A stretch of 14,238 nucleotides of DNA from Acidobacteriota bacterium (GTDB lineage Bacteria; Acidobacteriota; Terriglobia; UBA7540), in contig JAJYHU010000284.1 in assembly GCA_021784615.1 (NCBI GenBank), forward strand, positions 1 to 14,238, read 5' to 3'. Positions 1 through 7,139 of the stretch are shown here, piece by piece (the first letter of the stretch is position 1; each line of letters begins with the position of its first letter). Made by a program: the position numbers and the translations under genes. The notes under the pieces were generated by a model. The model was not told the DNA's origin. It searched no databases and was given only the letters and a program-made list of their open reading frames with translations.

Positions 1-176
1 TGGTGCTCGCGGGACTTCTTCCCACTTTGTTGCTGGCGCTCTCCGTAGCCCGCGGCATGCACGTGGAAGTGCTGGGCATGAACGGCCTAAGCTTTGGTTT
101 GCTGACCATTCTGGCGGGCTTCATCACCTATTACGCAACTTCGCCCCTGCGGCGCCGGCAAAAGCCCCGGAGTTAA
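1..176 (+). CDS. C-terminal fragment of a membrane protein
   Basis: The reading frame is open from the left edge (codons start at base 3) and ends at the TAA at 174-176. The visible 57 residues hold two hydrophobic stretches, one at the very start (AGLLPTLLLALSVA) and one near the end (FGLLTILAGFITYYA). They are separated by a short polar link and followed by a basic tail (LRRRQKPRS). By the positive-inside rule this tail would lie in the cytoplasm. The pattern is that of the last two membrane helices of a multi-pass protein. I do not recognise the family from so short a piece. The gene starts outside the window, and it converges on the lipoprotein gene at 244-501. Confidence 0.6.
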   Translation, partial: VLAGLLPTLLLALSVARGMHVEVLGMNGLSFGLLTILAGFITYYATSPLRRRQKPRS

Positions 177-186
177 AGCGCAGCGG

Positions 187-215
187 GCAAGCTGGAGGAA
201 AACATTCAAGCTTGC
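187..215. terminator. Hairpin between convergent genes, possible terminator
   Basis: GCAAGCT (187-193) and AGCTTGC (209-215) are perfect inverted arms of 7 bp around a 15-nt loop. The hairpin lies in the 67-bp gap between the stop codons of the membrane-protein fragment and the convergent lipoprotein gene. The sequence after it on the plus strand is only mildly T-rich (TGTTGCTTTC), so it is a weak candidate for an intrinsic terminator. It could act in either direction. Confidence 0.35.
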
Positions 216-243
216 TGTTGCTTTCATGCCGCGGCACTGTCTA

Positions 244-501
244 TCAGTTCGTTTCGTTAAGATGAATCGTGAGCCGGCCGGGAGCGGGAATCCGCGCGAT
301 GGGCCGCACGGCCTCGCTGTCGCCGTCGTTTGAAGTGCTAGCCCCCTCATAGGGCTTGACGTGGTTGTTGGAATTCTCATTGGCCATCCGGCCGCTATAT
401 TCCAAGAAAGTGGTGCCACAGCCGGTGGCCAAAAGCGCCAACAGGAAAATCAGCGAACTCATCAACAAACGCCGCGGGCTGAAGAGTCTTTGGATGAGCA
501 T
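244..501 (-). CDS. Small lipoprotein of unknown function
   Basis: This 85-residue protein begins with a basic n-region (residues 1-11, with RR at 10-11) and a hydrophobic core at about 12-24. The lipobox LATGC follows, with the lipidated cysteine at residue 28, so it should be cleaved by signal peptidase II and anchored in a membrane. The mature part is only about 58 residues, polar and Asn/Ser/Asp-rich, with no domain I recognise. The start at 501 is supported by a strong Shine-Dalgarno AAGGAGG, 4 bases before the ATG on the minus strand. An in-frame Met at residue 14 would remove the basic n-region and is less likely. The gene is divergent from the MscS-type channel gene and convergent with the fragment at 1-176. 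Sorting by lipobox is firm; function is unknown. Confidence 0.75.
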   Translation of the reverse strand: MLIQRLFSPRRLLMSSLIFLLALLATGCGTTFLEYSGRMANENSNNHVKPYEGASTSNDGDSEAVRPIARIPAPGRLTIHLNETN

Positions 502-537
502 GGAGCCTCCTTAAATTTATGATGACTTTTTACGCCC

Positions 538-564
538 CTTATTTTGCTTCTTTACTTATTTTGC
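538..564. repeat. Pair of 10-bp direct repeats in the divergent spacer
   Basis: CTTATTTTGC occurs exactly at 538-547 and again at 555-564, a 17-bp period, in an AT-rich patch upstream of the lipoprotein gene. On the minus strand it reads GCAAAATAAG twice. Tandem sites of this size and spacing can be regulator-binding sites, but no regulator is implied by the sequence and chance in an AT-rich patch is possible. Confidence 0.4.
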
Positions 565-667
565 CACGTGCAGCCCCTTCTGCGAAAGGGCGCATCAGAC
601 TAAAAGTGCCAGGCAGCCTGCGACGAAACTTATCCGGCCTGACCCGCAAGGGAAATGCCGAAACCCT

Positions 668-676
668 TGGTACAAT
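668..676 (+). promoter_or_regulatory. Possible extended -10 promoter for the MscS-type gene
   Basis: TGG followed by TACAAT (671-676) fits an extended -10 element (TGn plus 5 of 6 consensus bases). There is no good -35 at 16-18 bp upstream, which extended -10 promoters can tolerate. Transcription would start near 683 and give a leader of about 114 nt before the ATG at 797. The rest of the 502-796 spacer shows the direct repeats at 538-564 and no convincing gene. Confidence 0.35.
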
Positions 677-796
677 AAGAGGCCGCCGGCAGCGGGGCAA
701 AGGCGCAAGAATTGAATTGAACCAAAGGCGGCGGTCCGCGCATGCGTTTCCGCCGGAGCCCGAGCGCGAGGATATTGAAAGGAGGAGCAGACCCGC

Positions 797-2713
797 ATGA
801 GGGGTTCACAGAAGCTGACGCTTGCAGGACTCCTGGCGCTGGTGGGTATTGCGGCGGCGGGATTGGTCCTCACCAGCCGGCCTCCGGCGAGCAGCGCCAA
901 CTCCAAGCCGGCAAGCCAGATGGTCAGCGATCAGGCGCCGATTGCCGAGGAACGGCTGCTCGCTACCGCGCACACGCTGGCCGCTCTGGCGGTTAGCCCG
1001 CAGGAACAGGAACTTGCAAACGAGGCGGTGCGGCTGGCGGACCGGGATGTGGACCTGGGCTTTGCCGACGCCTTGCGCAGCGCCAGCCAGCAGTCGGTTC
1101 CCGCAACCAGCGACGTCCCGAAACTCCAGGAACGCATCGCGAAACTTCAGTCTGAGATCAAAACCACCCAGGACAAAGTCAGCCGCCTGAAGGCGCAGGC
1201 CGCGCGCGCCAAAGGATCGAAGCAGGTTGGCCTTGAAAGCCAGCTTGAGCTTGCGCAGGCCGAACTCGACCTCCATCTCGATACTCTCGCTGACGCCCAA
1301 AACGATCTGGCCCGCTCCGGAGGAAGCGCCTACGCCCAGATTGAGCGGCTGTGGCAGCAACATGAAGCCACCCAGCACTCCAAACAAACACCGGGGTCCC
1401 GGGCCGGGGCGGCTTCGAATGCCGCGCCGCAAAGCACTGCTGTCCGCGACGGGCTGATCGCGCGCAGCCGCGCCTGGCTGCATCTGCGGAACGAACAGAT
1501 GCAATTGCTCGAGGCGCGCCAGGAATCTCGCCGCGCCTGGAAAGCGCTTTCCCGGAAGCATCAGTTAATCGAGCAGGACGTTCAGTCCGGTTCATCGGGC
1601 GCGAAGGCGGCAGTTCCCGCGCCCCGCAAAGCTTCGAAAGCGAAGCCGGCGGCCCCGAGCCTGAACCCGAGCGAGGAAACCGCCGCGACTCTCAGCCACC
1701 TCCACCACCTGTCGCAGGATGAAAAAACGCTTGCCGACCTCGACACGCGGATTCTCGATCTGCGCCAACTGGACGGCGTTTATGAGCAATGGGCCGGGCT
1801 GGTCGAAGCTCGCGAGCGCGCCGCGCTGCACGCGGCTCTCTCGGCGGCGCTCTGGATTCTGGTCGCCATTCTGATCGCCTATCTGGCCGGGCAGTTGCTG
1901 GAACGCGCGCTCGCCCGGCTGGGGCTGGACCGCAAGCAGCGCATGACGCTGCACACCGTGACCCGCTTCACCCTGGACGTGCTGACGGTTCTGGTGATCC
2001 TGCTGATCATTTTCGGTTCACCGCGCAACATGCCCACTATTGTCGGGTTGGCCGGCGCGGGCTTGGCCGTGGCGTTGAAAGATTTTATCGTTTCGTTTTT
2101 CGCATGGTTCATTCTGACAGGCCGCCACGGAATCCGCGTGGGCGACTGGGTGGAAATCAACGGGGTTCGCGGCGAAGCGATCGAGATCACCTTGTTGCGG
2201 ACCATTCTGCTGGAGACCGGCAACTGGAACGAACCCGGACACCCCACGGGGCGCAAGGCAAGCTTTCTGAACAGCTACGCGGTGGAAGGCTGCTACTTCA
2301 ATTTCACCACTTCCGGCCAGTATCTTTGGGATGAAATCCGGACGCTCATCCCCTGGGGGATCGATCCTTTCCCCATCATGGCCAAGATCGACGAGTCCGT
2401 AAAAAAGGCGACGAAGCGCTACGCGGAGATTGCGGAACGCGAATGGCAAAGCGCCGCGCACGGGTACAGCGTCAAATCGTTTTCCGCAGCCCCCAGCATC
2501 AATCTAAAGACGGTTGAGGGCGGCGTGGAAGTCGCAATCCACTATGTCTGCCCGGTGACGGAGCGCTATCAATGGCGGCGCCGGCTGAGCGATGCCGCCG
2601 TCGAGCTGATCTACGGCGCCAGAGCCTGTGAATCGGGCGGCGGGCAGGCCGTTGAATCCTCTCCGGACAACGCTCCGAAGGTTCCGCCCGTTCCGGCTGC
2701 CGACAAGGAATGA
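797..2713 (+). CDS. MscS-family mechanosensitive channel with large N-terminal coiled-coil region
   Basis: This 638-residue protein is far longer than E. coli MscS (286). Residues 1-26 form a signal peptide or anchor. About 45-340 is Ala/Glu/Gln/Lys-rich and helical, with a likely coiled coil near 107-175 and a low-complexity Ala/Pro/Lys linker near 270-295. It is predicted to lie in the periplasm. Membrane helices are visible near 347-370 and 388-411. A Gly/Ala-rich third helix starts near 415 (GLAGAGLAVALKDFI), the pore-lining signature of MscS. The beta domain follows (HGIRVGDWVEINGVRGEAIEI), then a cytoplasmic C-terminal domain. The family opens under membrane tension to release solutes on osmotic downshock. 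Large periplasmic modules occur in MscK and other long homologues, but this region does not let me assign MscK. The start follows AAAGGAGG at 778-784. The DUF1080 gene begins 56 bp downstream on the same strand. Confidence 0.85.
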   Translation: MRGSQKLTLAGLLALVGIAAAGLVLTSRPPASSANSKPASQMVSDQAPIAEERLLATAHTLAALAVSPQEQELANEAVRLADRDVDLGFADALRSASQQSVPATSDVPKLQERIAKLQSEIKTTQDKVSRLKAQAARAKGSKQVGLESQLELAQAELDLHLDTLADAQNDLARSGGSAYAQIERLWQQHEATQHSKQTPGSRAGAASNAAPQSTAVRDGLIARSRAWLHLRNEQMQLLEARQESRRAWKALSRKHQLIEQDVQSGSSGAKAAVPAPRKASKAKPAAPSLNPSEETAATLSHLHHLSQDEKTLADLDTRILDLRQLDGVYEQWAGLVEARERAALHAALSAALWILVAILIAYLAGQLLERALARLGLDRKQRMTLHTVTRFTLDVLTVLVILLIIFGSPRNMPTIVGLAGAGLAVALKDFIVSFFAWFILTGRHGIRVGDWVEINGVRGEAIEITLLRTILLETGNWNEPGHPTGRKASFLNSYAVEGCYFNFTTSGQYLWDEIRTLIPWGIDPFPIMAKIDESVKKATKRYAEIAEREWQSAAHGYSVKSFSAAPSINLKTVEGGVEVAIHYVCPVTERYQWRRRLSDAAVELIYGARACESGGGQAVESSPDNAPKVPPVPAADKE

Positions 2714-2769
2714 ATGCGTCCACCGGGGTATTTCACCGCGTGGCGGCACAGCTTGAAAGGAGTTGAGGC

Positions 2770-3432
2770 ATGAAGAAAACAATTCTTCTGGCATTGTTGG
2801 TTTTGGGAATCATCGGCATCGGCTTCCTGCCGGGCCATCCAAACATTCTGAACGCTAAATCCTCTGGGTGGATGAATATCATGCCCACGTCCGGCTTTGA
2901 AGGGTGGACTCGCGTAACCATTCCGCCGGACCGGCCGCTGCCCAAGAAGTCGCAATGGAGCATTGCGGCAAACGGCGTCCTGATCTGCGCGGGCGACGGC
3001 GGGCACGAATGGTTGCGATACGACCATGAGTTTGGAAACTTTCTGTTCCACGTGGAGTGGCGGCTTGCGAAGCAGCCGGGCAAGGCCAACTACAACAGCG
3101 GAGTGTTTGTGCGGAACGACGCCAAAGGCGTCATCTGGTATCAGGCACAGGTGGGCAGCGCGAGCGGCGGCTACTTTTTCGGCCAAAACCCGGAAAACGG
3201 CTTGCTGCCCCGCTTCAGCCTGCGAACGGCGCTCACCCGGCAGGCGGTGAAGCCCGCCGGCAACTGGAACACGTTCGACATCCGCTGCCAGGGCAAAAAA
3301 CTGGTACTGCGGGTGAACGGCGTGCTGACCAGCGTTTACACCACCTGCAACAACCCCAGAGGCTACGTGGGCCTGGAAGCCGAACACTCGCGCATCGAGT
3401 TCCGTCACGTGCGGATCAAGCCGCTCGATTGA
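2770..3432 (+). CDS. Secreted DUF1080 (3-keto-disaccharide hydrolase-like) protein
   Basis: The protein has 220 residues. Residues 1-30 are a Sec-type signal peptide: MKK, a hydrophobic core at 4-19, then a polar stretch. Residues about 40-218 form a single jelly-roll domain with hallmarks of the DUF1080 family: FEGW near the start, GHEWLRYDHEFGNFLFHVEW, a central YNSGVFVR, the NWNTFDI strand, a VNG turn and the closing GYVGLEAEHSRIEFRHVRI. DUF1080 resembles concanavalin-type lectins/glucanases, and some members hydrolyse 3-keto-glucosides. The substrate of this one cannot be read from sequence. AAAGGAG (2756-2762) lies 7 bases before the ATG. It could be co-transcribed with the channel gene upstream, although no functional link is evident. 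Its 3' side is a structured gap before the serine hydrolase gene. Confidence 0.8.
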   Translation: MKKTILLALLVLGIIGIGFLPGHPNILNAKSSGWMNIMPTSGFEGWTRVTIPPDRPLPKKSQWSIAANGVLICAGDGGHEWLRYDHEFGNFLFHVEWRLAKQPGKANYNSGVFVRNDAKGVIWYQAQVGSASGGYFFGQNPENGLLPRFSLRTALTRQAVKPAGNWNTFDIRCQGKKLVLRVNGVLTSVYTTCNNPRGYVGLEAEHSRIEFRHVRIKPLD

Positions 3433-3453
3433 CGCCTGAAAAATAATCCTTCC

Positions 3454-3528
3454 GCAGCCGCGCCAATTCTCAACAGGCTCCCGGCGGAGTTGTCCCGGCG
3501 CGTGAAAGCGGCTGCCGCGGCTCCCGCG
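3454..3528 (+). other. GC-rich inverted repeats between the DUF1080 and hydrolase genes
   Basis: The 169-bp gap at 3433-3601 holds GCAGCCGC (3454-3461) pairing perfectly with GCGGCTGC (3508-3515). Inside lies a small CTCC-CGGC-GGAG hairpin. Immediately after the outer repeat is a third hairpin, CGCGG-CTC-CCGCG (3516-3528). There is no T-run, so this is not a textbook intrinsic terminator. It may still end or attenuate DUF1080 transcription, or simply reflect high GC content. Confidence 0.35.
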
Positions 3529-3531
3529 TCC

Positions 3532-3561
3532 TTGACTTCCTCCACAAACGTGAGATACAAG
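3532..3561 (+). promoter_or_regulatory. Possible sigma-70 promoter for the serine hydrolase gene
   Basis: TTGACT (3532-3537, 5 of 6 to the -35 consensus) and TACAAG (3556-3561, 4 of 6 to the -10) are separated by 18 bp. Transcription would start near 3568, giving a leader of about 34 nt. The gap to the DUF1080 gene and the hairpins just upstream make a separate promoter reasonable. The Shine-Dalgarno before the ATG at 3602 is poor. Confidence 0.35.
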
Positions 3562-3601
3562 GGAAGCGGTACCAAACTCCACTTCCATTGGATAGCCCCC
3601 C

Positions 3602-5401
3602 ATGATTCCATCCAGATTGAAGCTCGAACGCGCTCTCAAAATCTTCGCCGCGCTTTGCGCCGCCTTGCTCTTTTCAGCCGGCCTGCGGGCGGCGGAATAC
3701 CAGGTCAAGATTGAAAACAATGTTCCCGCCGCCATGCGTGACGGAGTTGTCCTCAAGGCGGATATCTACCGGCCGGAGGGCGCGGGGCCGTTCCCGGTTT
3801 TACTGGCGCGGACTCCCTACGGCAAGCAAGGCGCCGCCGCCACGGGCAAGAACATGGCCAAGCGCGGTTACATTGTGGTCATTCAGGACGTGCGAGGACG
3901 GGGCAAGTCAGCCGGGATCTTCAATCCCTTCTTCGATGATGAGAAGGACGGGTACGATACGGTCGAGTGGGCGGCGAAGCTGCCTGGATCTGACGGCAAG
4001 GTCGGCATGTTCGGCGGCTCCTACGGCGGCGGCACTCAGGTTGACGCGGCGCTTGCCTCCCCTCCGCACCTGGTGACGATCTTCGCGGTTGTTCCTTCGA
4101 TCAGCTATAAATCCCACCAGGTGGTTTTTGAAGGCGGGGAATTTCGACAGCTTCTCGCAGAGAGTTGGAGCGCGGCGCAGACTCCTGAAATTTACAGCCG
4201 AACCCTCGGCGAACTGGCGGCCAACGGGCCGTTGTTTGGAAAGCTGATGATGAAGCTGCCCGTGAGTAACTTTATGGATGCGCTTTTTGACCAGTCGCTG
4301 ATGAACGGCGGCGGGGGATACTTCCGAGAATGGGTCAGCCATGCGCCCGGCAGCCCTTATTGGGAACGCCTGGACGTCGCCCGGCAAATTTCCCACCTGC
4401 GGATTCCGGGATGCTACCTGGAGGGGTGGTTCGACATCTTTGGCCCGCAGACGATTGAGCTTTTTCCCGCCCTGCAAAAAGACGCTGGAACGGAACTGGC
4501 GCGAACCAAGTCGCAATTGATCGTGGGGCCCTGGACCCACGGCGGCCCGGGTTTTCCCTCGGGCGACGCGAATTTCGGCCCGGATGCGAAATTCAAGATT
4601 GGAGCTTATCAGGACCAGTGGTTTGATTACTGGCTGAAGGGCAAAGCCAACGAGGTTCCTGCCGAGCCTCCTGTGCGCCTCTTCGTGATGGGAGAAAATC
4701 GGTGGGAAAACAGTCCCACGTGGCCCGTTCCCGGCGAGCACGCCCGCAAGCTTTACCTTTCCGCGCCAACTTCCGCGGTAAGCCTGAAGGGCGATGGACT
4801 TCTCTCCTTTGCCGTGCCCATAAAAGTCCGGCGCGAAAATGACGTCTTGCCGGCCGACCCTGAGCATCCCGTTCCAACGCGGGGAGGAAAACTCTGTTGT
4901 GACTTGGCTTTTCTGCCGGGGGCTTACGACCAGCGGGCGAACGAAGAGCGGCAAGACGTTCTGGTCTATAGCACACCGCCTTTGACCGAGCCTCTGACGG
5001 TTATTGGAAATCCTTCTTTTGTCGCTTTTGTCTCATCCGACCGGCCGAGCGCGGACCTGATCGTGAAACTTGTGGACGTCAGCCCCGACGGCAAAGCCAT
5101 CAACGTGGCCGACGGAGCGTTGCGGCTTAGCTACCGGAACGGATTCGCCAAGCCGGAACACTTGTCGCCAGGAAAGATCTACGAAGTTCACATTGACCTT
5201 GACCCTACGGCCAACACTTTTCTTGCCGGGCACCGCATTCGCCTGCAAATTGCGGGCACGGAATTCCCCACCTACGCGCGGAACTTGAACTCGGGGGAAG
5301 GGCTCGCGGACGGCGTCCATCCCATGATCAGCCACAGCAAGATCTGGTACGGCGCAAAGCATCCTTCCCGCCTGGTCATGGAGATCCAAGCCGGCAGGTG
5401 A
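3602..5401 (+). CDS. Secreted CocE/NonD family alpha/beta-hydrolase (peptidase S15 type)
   Basis: The protein has 599 residues, a normal length for the CocE/X-prolyl dipeptidyl-peptidase S15 group. Residues 1-31 are a Sec signal peptide: a basic n-region, a hydrophobic core at about 14-27, and AA before EYQVKIE. The alpha/beta-hydrolase domain opens with MRDGVVLKADIYRP and carries the nucleophile elbow GGSYGG with Ser140. The family Asp is Asp278 in GWFD and the His is His313 in GPWTHGG, so the triad is complete. A C-terminal jelly-roll of the Xaa-Pro type follows from about residue 380, including FLAGHRIRLQIAGTEFP. Members hydrolyse esters, amides or N-acyl compounds such as cocaine or glutaryl-7-ACA, so the substrate is open. 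The start gives a good signal peptide but lacks a clear Shine-Dalgarno. The stop is 3 bp from the stop of the convergent glycosidase gene. Confidence 0.85.
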   Translation: MIPSRLKLERALKIFAALCAALLFSAGLRAAEYQVKIENNVPAAMRDGVVLKADIYRPEGAGPFPVLLARTPYGKQGAAATGKNMAKRGYIVVIQDVRGRGKSAGIFNPFFDDEKDGYDTVEWAAKLPGSDGKVGMFGGSYGGGTQVDAALASPPHLVTIFAVVPSISYKSHQVVFEGGEFRQLLAESWSAAQTPEIYSRTLGELAANGPLFGKLMMKLPVSNFMDALFDQSLMNGGGGYFREWVSHAPGSPYWERLDVARQISHLRIPGCYLEGWFDIFGPQTIELFPALQKDAGTELARTKSQLIVGPWTHGGPGFPSGDANFGPDAKFKIGAYQDQWFDYWLKGKANEVPAEPPVRLFVMGENRWENSPTWPVPGEHARKLYLSAPTSAVSLKGDGLLSFAVPIKVRRENDVLPADPEHPVPTRGGKLCCDLAFLPGAYDQRANEERQDVLVYSTPPLTEPLTVIGNPSFVAFVSSDRPSADLIVKLVDVSPDGKAINVADGALRLSYRNGFAKPEHLSPGKIYEVHIDLDPTANTFLAGHRIRLQIAGTEFPTYARNLNSGEGLADGVHPMISHSKIWYGAKHPSRLVMEIQAGR

Positions 5402-5404
5402 ATC

Positions 5405-7111
5405 CTACGTGGCAAAGGGATTTGCGCCTTCCTCGCCGAACCACTTGAAGTCTGCATTCCCGCCCGCGAATTTCCAGCGGCTGGGTGACATCGTCTGCAT
5501 CCAATCGAGAGGCTCCGCTTCCGGCTGCGCCACGGCCGCCACCTTGAGCGCGGCCTTCAGCATCTTCTTGTCCTGGGCAGTTGCGGTTGCCGGGTCCGCG
5601 GAGATAAAAAGCACCGCTCCGCTGCGCGCCACCAGCTCGCACCATTGGCGCGTCATCTCATAGGGCACGGCGCGGGTCACGGGCACGCAATCCGGATCAA
5701 CCAGAAAAAACGCGCGATGCTGCGGCATGCGGAAGCCGAGAGCGTTCACGCCCATCTTGCGGGTTCGGTTCCAGTCGCGGCCGCTTGTGTCGTCGCCGAT
5801 CCGCTGAGCTTCAAAAATTCCCGCACCCAGGTGGCCCACCGTGTTGCAGCCCAGCAAAGCCGTGCTTCCCACGGCTTCGCGAAGCGCGCGATAAAAATTC
5901 AGCACAATCTCCGCCGAGGTCTTGCCGCGGTCAGCAAAGTGCCAGCCGCCGGCCGTGGGTTCGGCGCCCATCTGGAATCCCCAGCGGCCCAGCATATCGA
6001 AGGTGGAAAAGTCATGCTTGATCAGCTCGTATCCCCAACCCGTGATCCCCCGGAGCCCTGCCTGGATGTGTTCGAGAGCCTCCGGAACGCTAGGATCGAT
6101 GATGCGCGGCGTTGTTTTCGAGGCGCTGCCCGGATGCTTGTGAGGCAGATACCATGCTTCCGGCAAGGGCTCGGCGGTAAGCAGCGGACGCACCCAGATG
6201 GCGGGCCGCACGCCGCGCTTTTTCATCTTTGCCGCCAGCGCTGGCATATCGGGCAGCAGGCAGTTCTGCTGGGTCCATGGCGCGGCGCCCGCGGGCGCTT
6301 TGCCCCAGCCCATGTCGATCACCATGTAAGGACGGTTGGCCACGGCGGGCGAAAGCTCCGCAAGCTGGTCCACGTCGGCCAGGACGTTTGCTTCCGTCAT
6401 GTTCTCGCCGTAAAGGTAATACCAGTTGTTCGAGCCGTAGATGGGCGCGTCCGGCAAACGGGGAGATTCCGAAAGGCTGTGGCAGAATCGCCGCGCCGCT
6501 TGGAATGGCCCCGCGCCGGGTTCGCTTCGCACCGCCGCCACATCGGCTGCGGCAAGCCGCCGGTCGCCCAATCGGACGCAGCTGCCTCCGTTGCGGACAT
6601 CCAGCCACAGCGAAATTCCCGCCGGGTCCGCCTGCCAAAAGCAGAACGCCTTGGCGCCGGTCTTCACGCCGCAGCCTTGAGTTCCGTGGCTGTTGGACGC
6701 GATGAAGTACCAGGGCATGATCCGGTCCGCGTTAAAGCCGCGCCAACAGAGGCCGCCGTAAGCCCGCTCCCATTGGTCGCCGAGAAACTGCAAATCTTCC
6801 GGAAGCGAACCGGACCATCGCAAATGGACGCGCTTGAGCGACGTTTGGGGCGAGCGGATTCCGATGGAGAGTTCCCGCCCGCGCTCGCGCTGCCGCACCT
6901 CCGTCGCGACTTCCACGTCCCGCGCCTGCCAGCGGCCGCTGGTGGGCTGGAGCGGAAGTTCCGCAATCTCTTCGGCGTAGGCCGTGACGTGGTCAGGCGG
7001 GCGAATAATGTCGATGGAGAATGGAGAGTTGCCGCGCTTTGCGCCGCGGAGCGAGCCGGCCGCGGCGGCGGTGATTCCATAACCCAGGAACGTCCTGCGT
7101 GAAGTTTTCAT
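5405..7111 (-). CDS. Tat-exported GH36-like glycosidase (alpha-galactosidase family)
   Basis: From the chosen ATG the protein has 568 residues. It begins with a twin-arginine signal, SRRTFLGYG (R5, R6), followed by a weakly hydrophobic Ala/Gly stretch. It should therefore be folded in the cytoplasm before export. Residues about 30-215 form a beta-rich N-terminal domain. A TIM barrel starts near 224 (IYGSNNWYYLYGEN), with VIDMGW (D266), RPAIWVRPL, the KHD motif (D367, the expected nucleophile) and GDDTSG (D440/D441, expected acid/base). These follow the clan GH-D pattern of GH27/GH36 alpha-galactosidases; sugar specificity is unproven. A longer frame back to a TTG at 7153 exists. It would overlap the radical SAM gene and place 14 residues ahead of the Tat motif, so ATG 7111 (GGAG about 11 bases upstream) is preferred. 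It is the last gene of the minus-strand cluster, 28 bp after the radical SAM stop. Confidence 0.75.
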   Translation of the reverse strand: MKTSRRTFLGYGITAAAAGSLRGAKRGNSPFSIDIIRPPDHVTAYAEEIAELPLQPTSGRWQARDVEVATEVRQRERGRELSIGIRSPQTSLKRVHLRWSGSLPEDLQFLGDQWERAYGGLCWRGFNADRIMPWYFIASNSHGTQGCGVKTGAKAFCFWQADPAGISLWLDVRNGGSCVRLGDRRLAAADVAAVRSEPGAGPFQAARRFCHSLSESPRLPDAPIYGSNNWYYLYGENMTEANVLADVDQLAELSPAVANRPYMVIDMGWGKAPAGAAPWTQQNCLLPDMPALAAKMKKRGVRPAIWVRPLLTAEPLPEAWYLPHKHPGSASKTTPRIIDPSVPEALEHIQAGLRGITGWGYELIKHDFSTFDMLGRWGFQMGAEPTAGGWHFADRGKTSAEIVLNFYRALREAVGSTALLGCNTVGHLGAGIFEAQRIGDDTSGRDWNRTRKMGVNALGFRMPQHRAFFLVDPDCVPVTRAVPYEMTRQWCELVARSGAVLFISADPATATAQDKKMLKAALKVAAVAQPEAEPLDWMQTMSPSRWKFAGGNADFKWFGEEGANPFAT

Positions 7112-7139
7112 CTTGGTCGACACTCCGTTTGTATTGTGG

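Noticed and set aside
519..800. 93-codon plus-strand frame in the divergent spacer, ending over the channel start
   Set aside because: The translation is Arg-rich and non-protein-like. The only upstream purine run is about 13 bases from the ATG, and the frame clashes with the spacer's regulatory role.
5645..7102. 485-codon open frame on the plus strand, antisense to the glycosidase
   Set aside because: It is Arg/His/Ala-rich with no domain. The minus-strand frame has a Tat signal and GH-D catalytic motifs.
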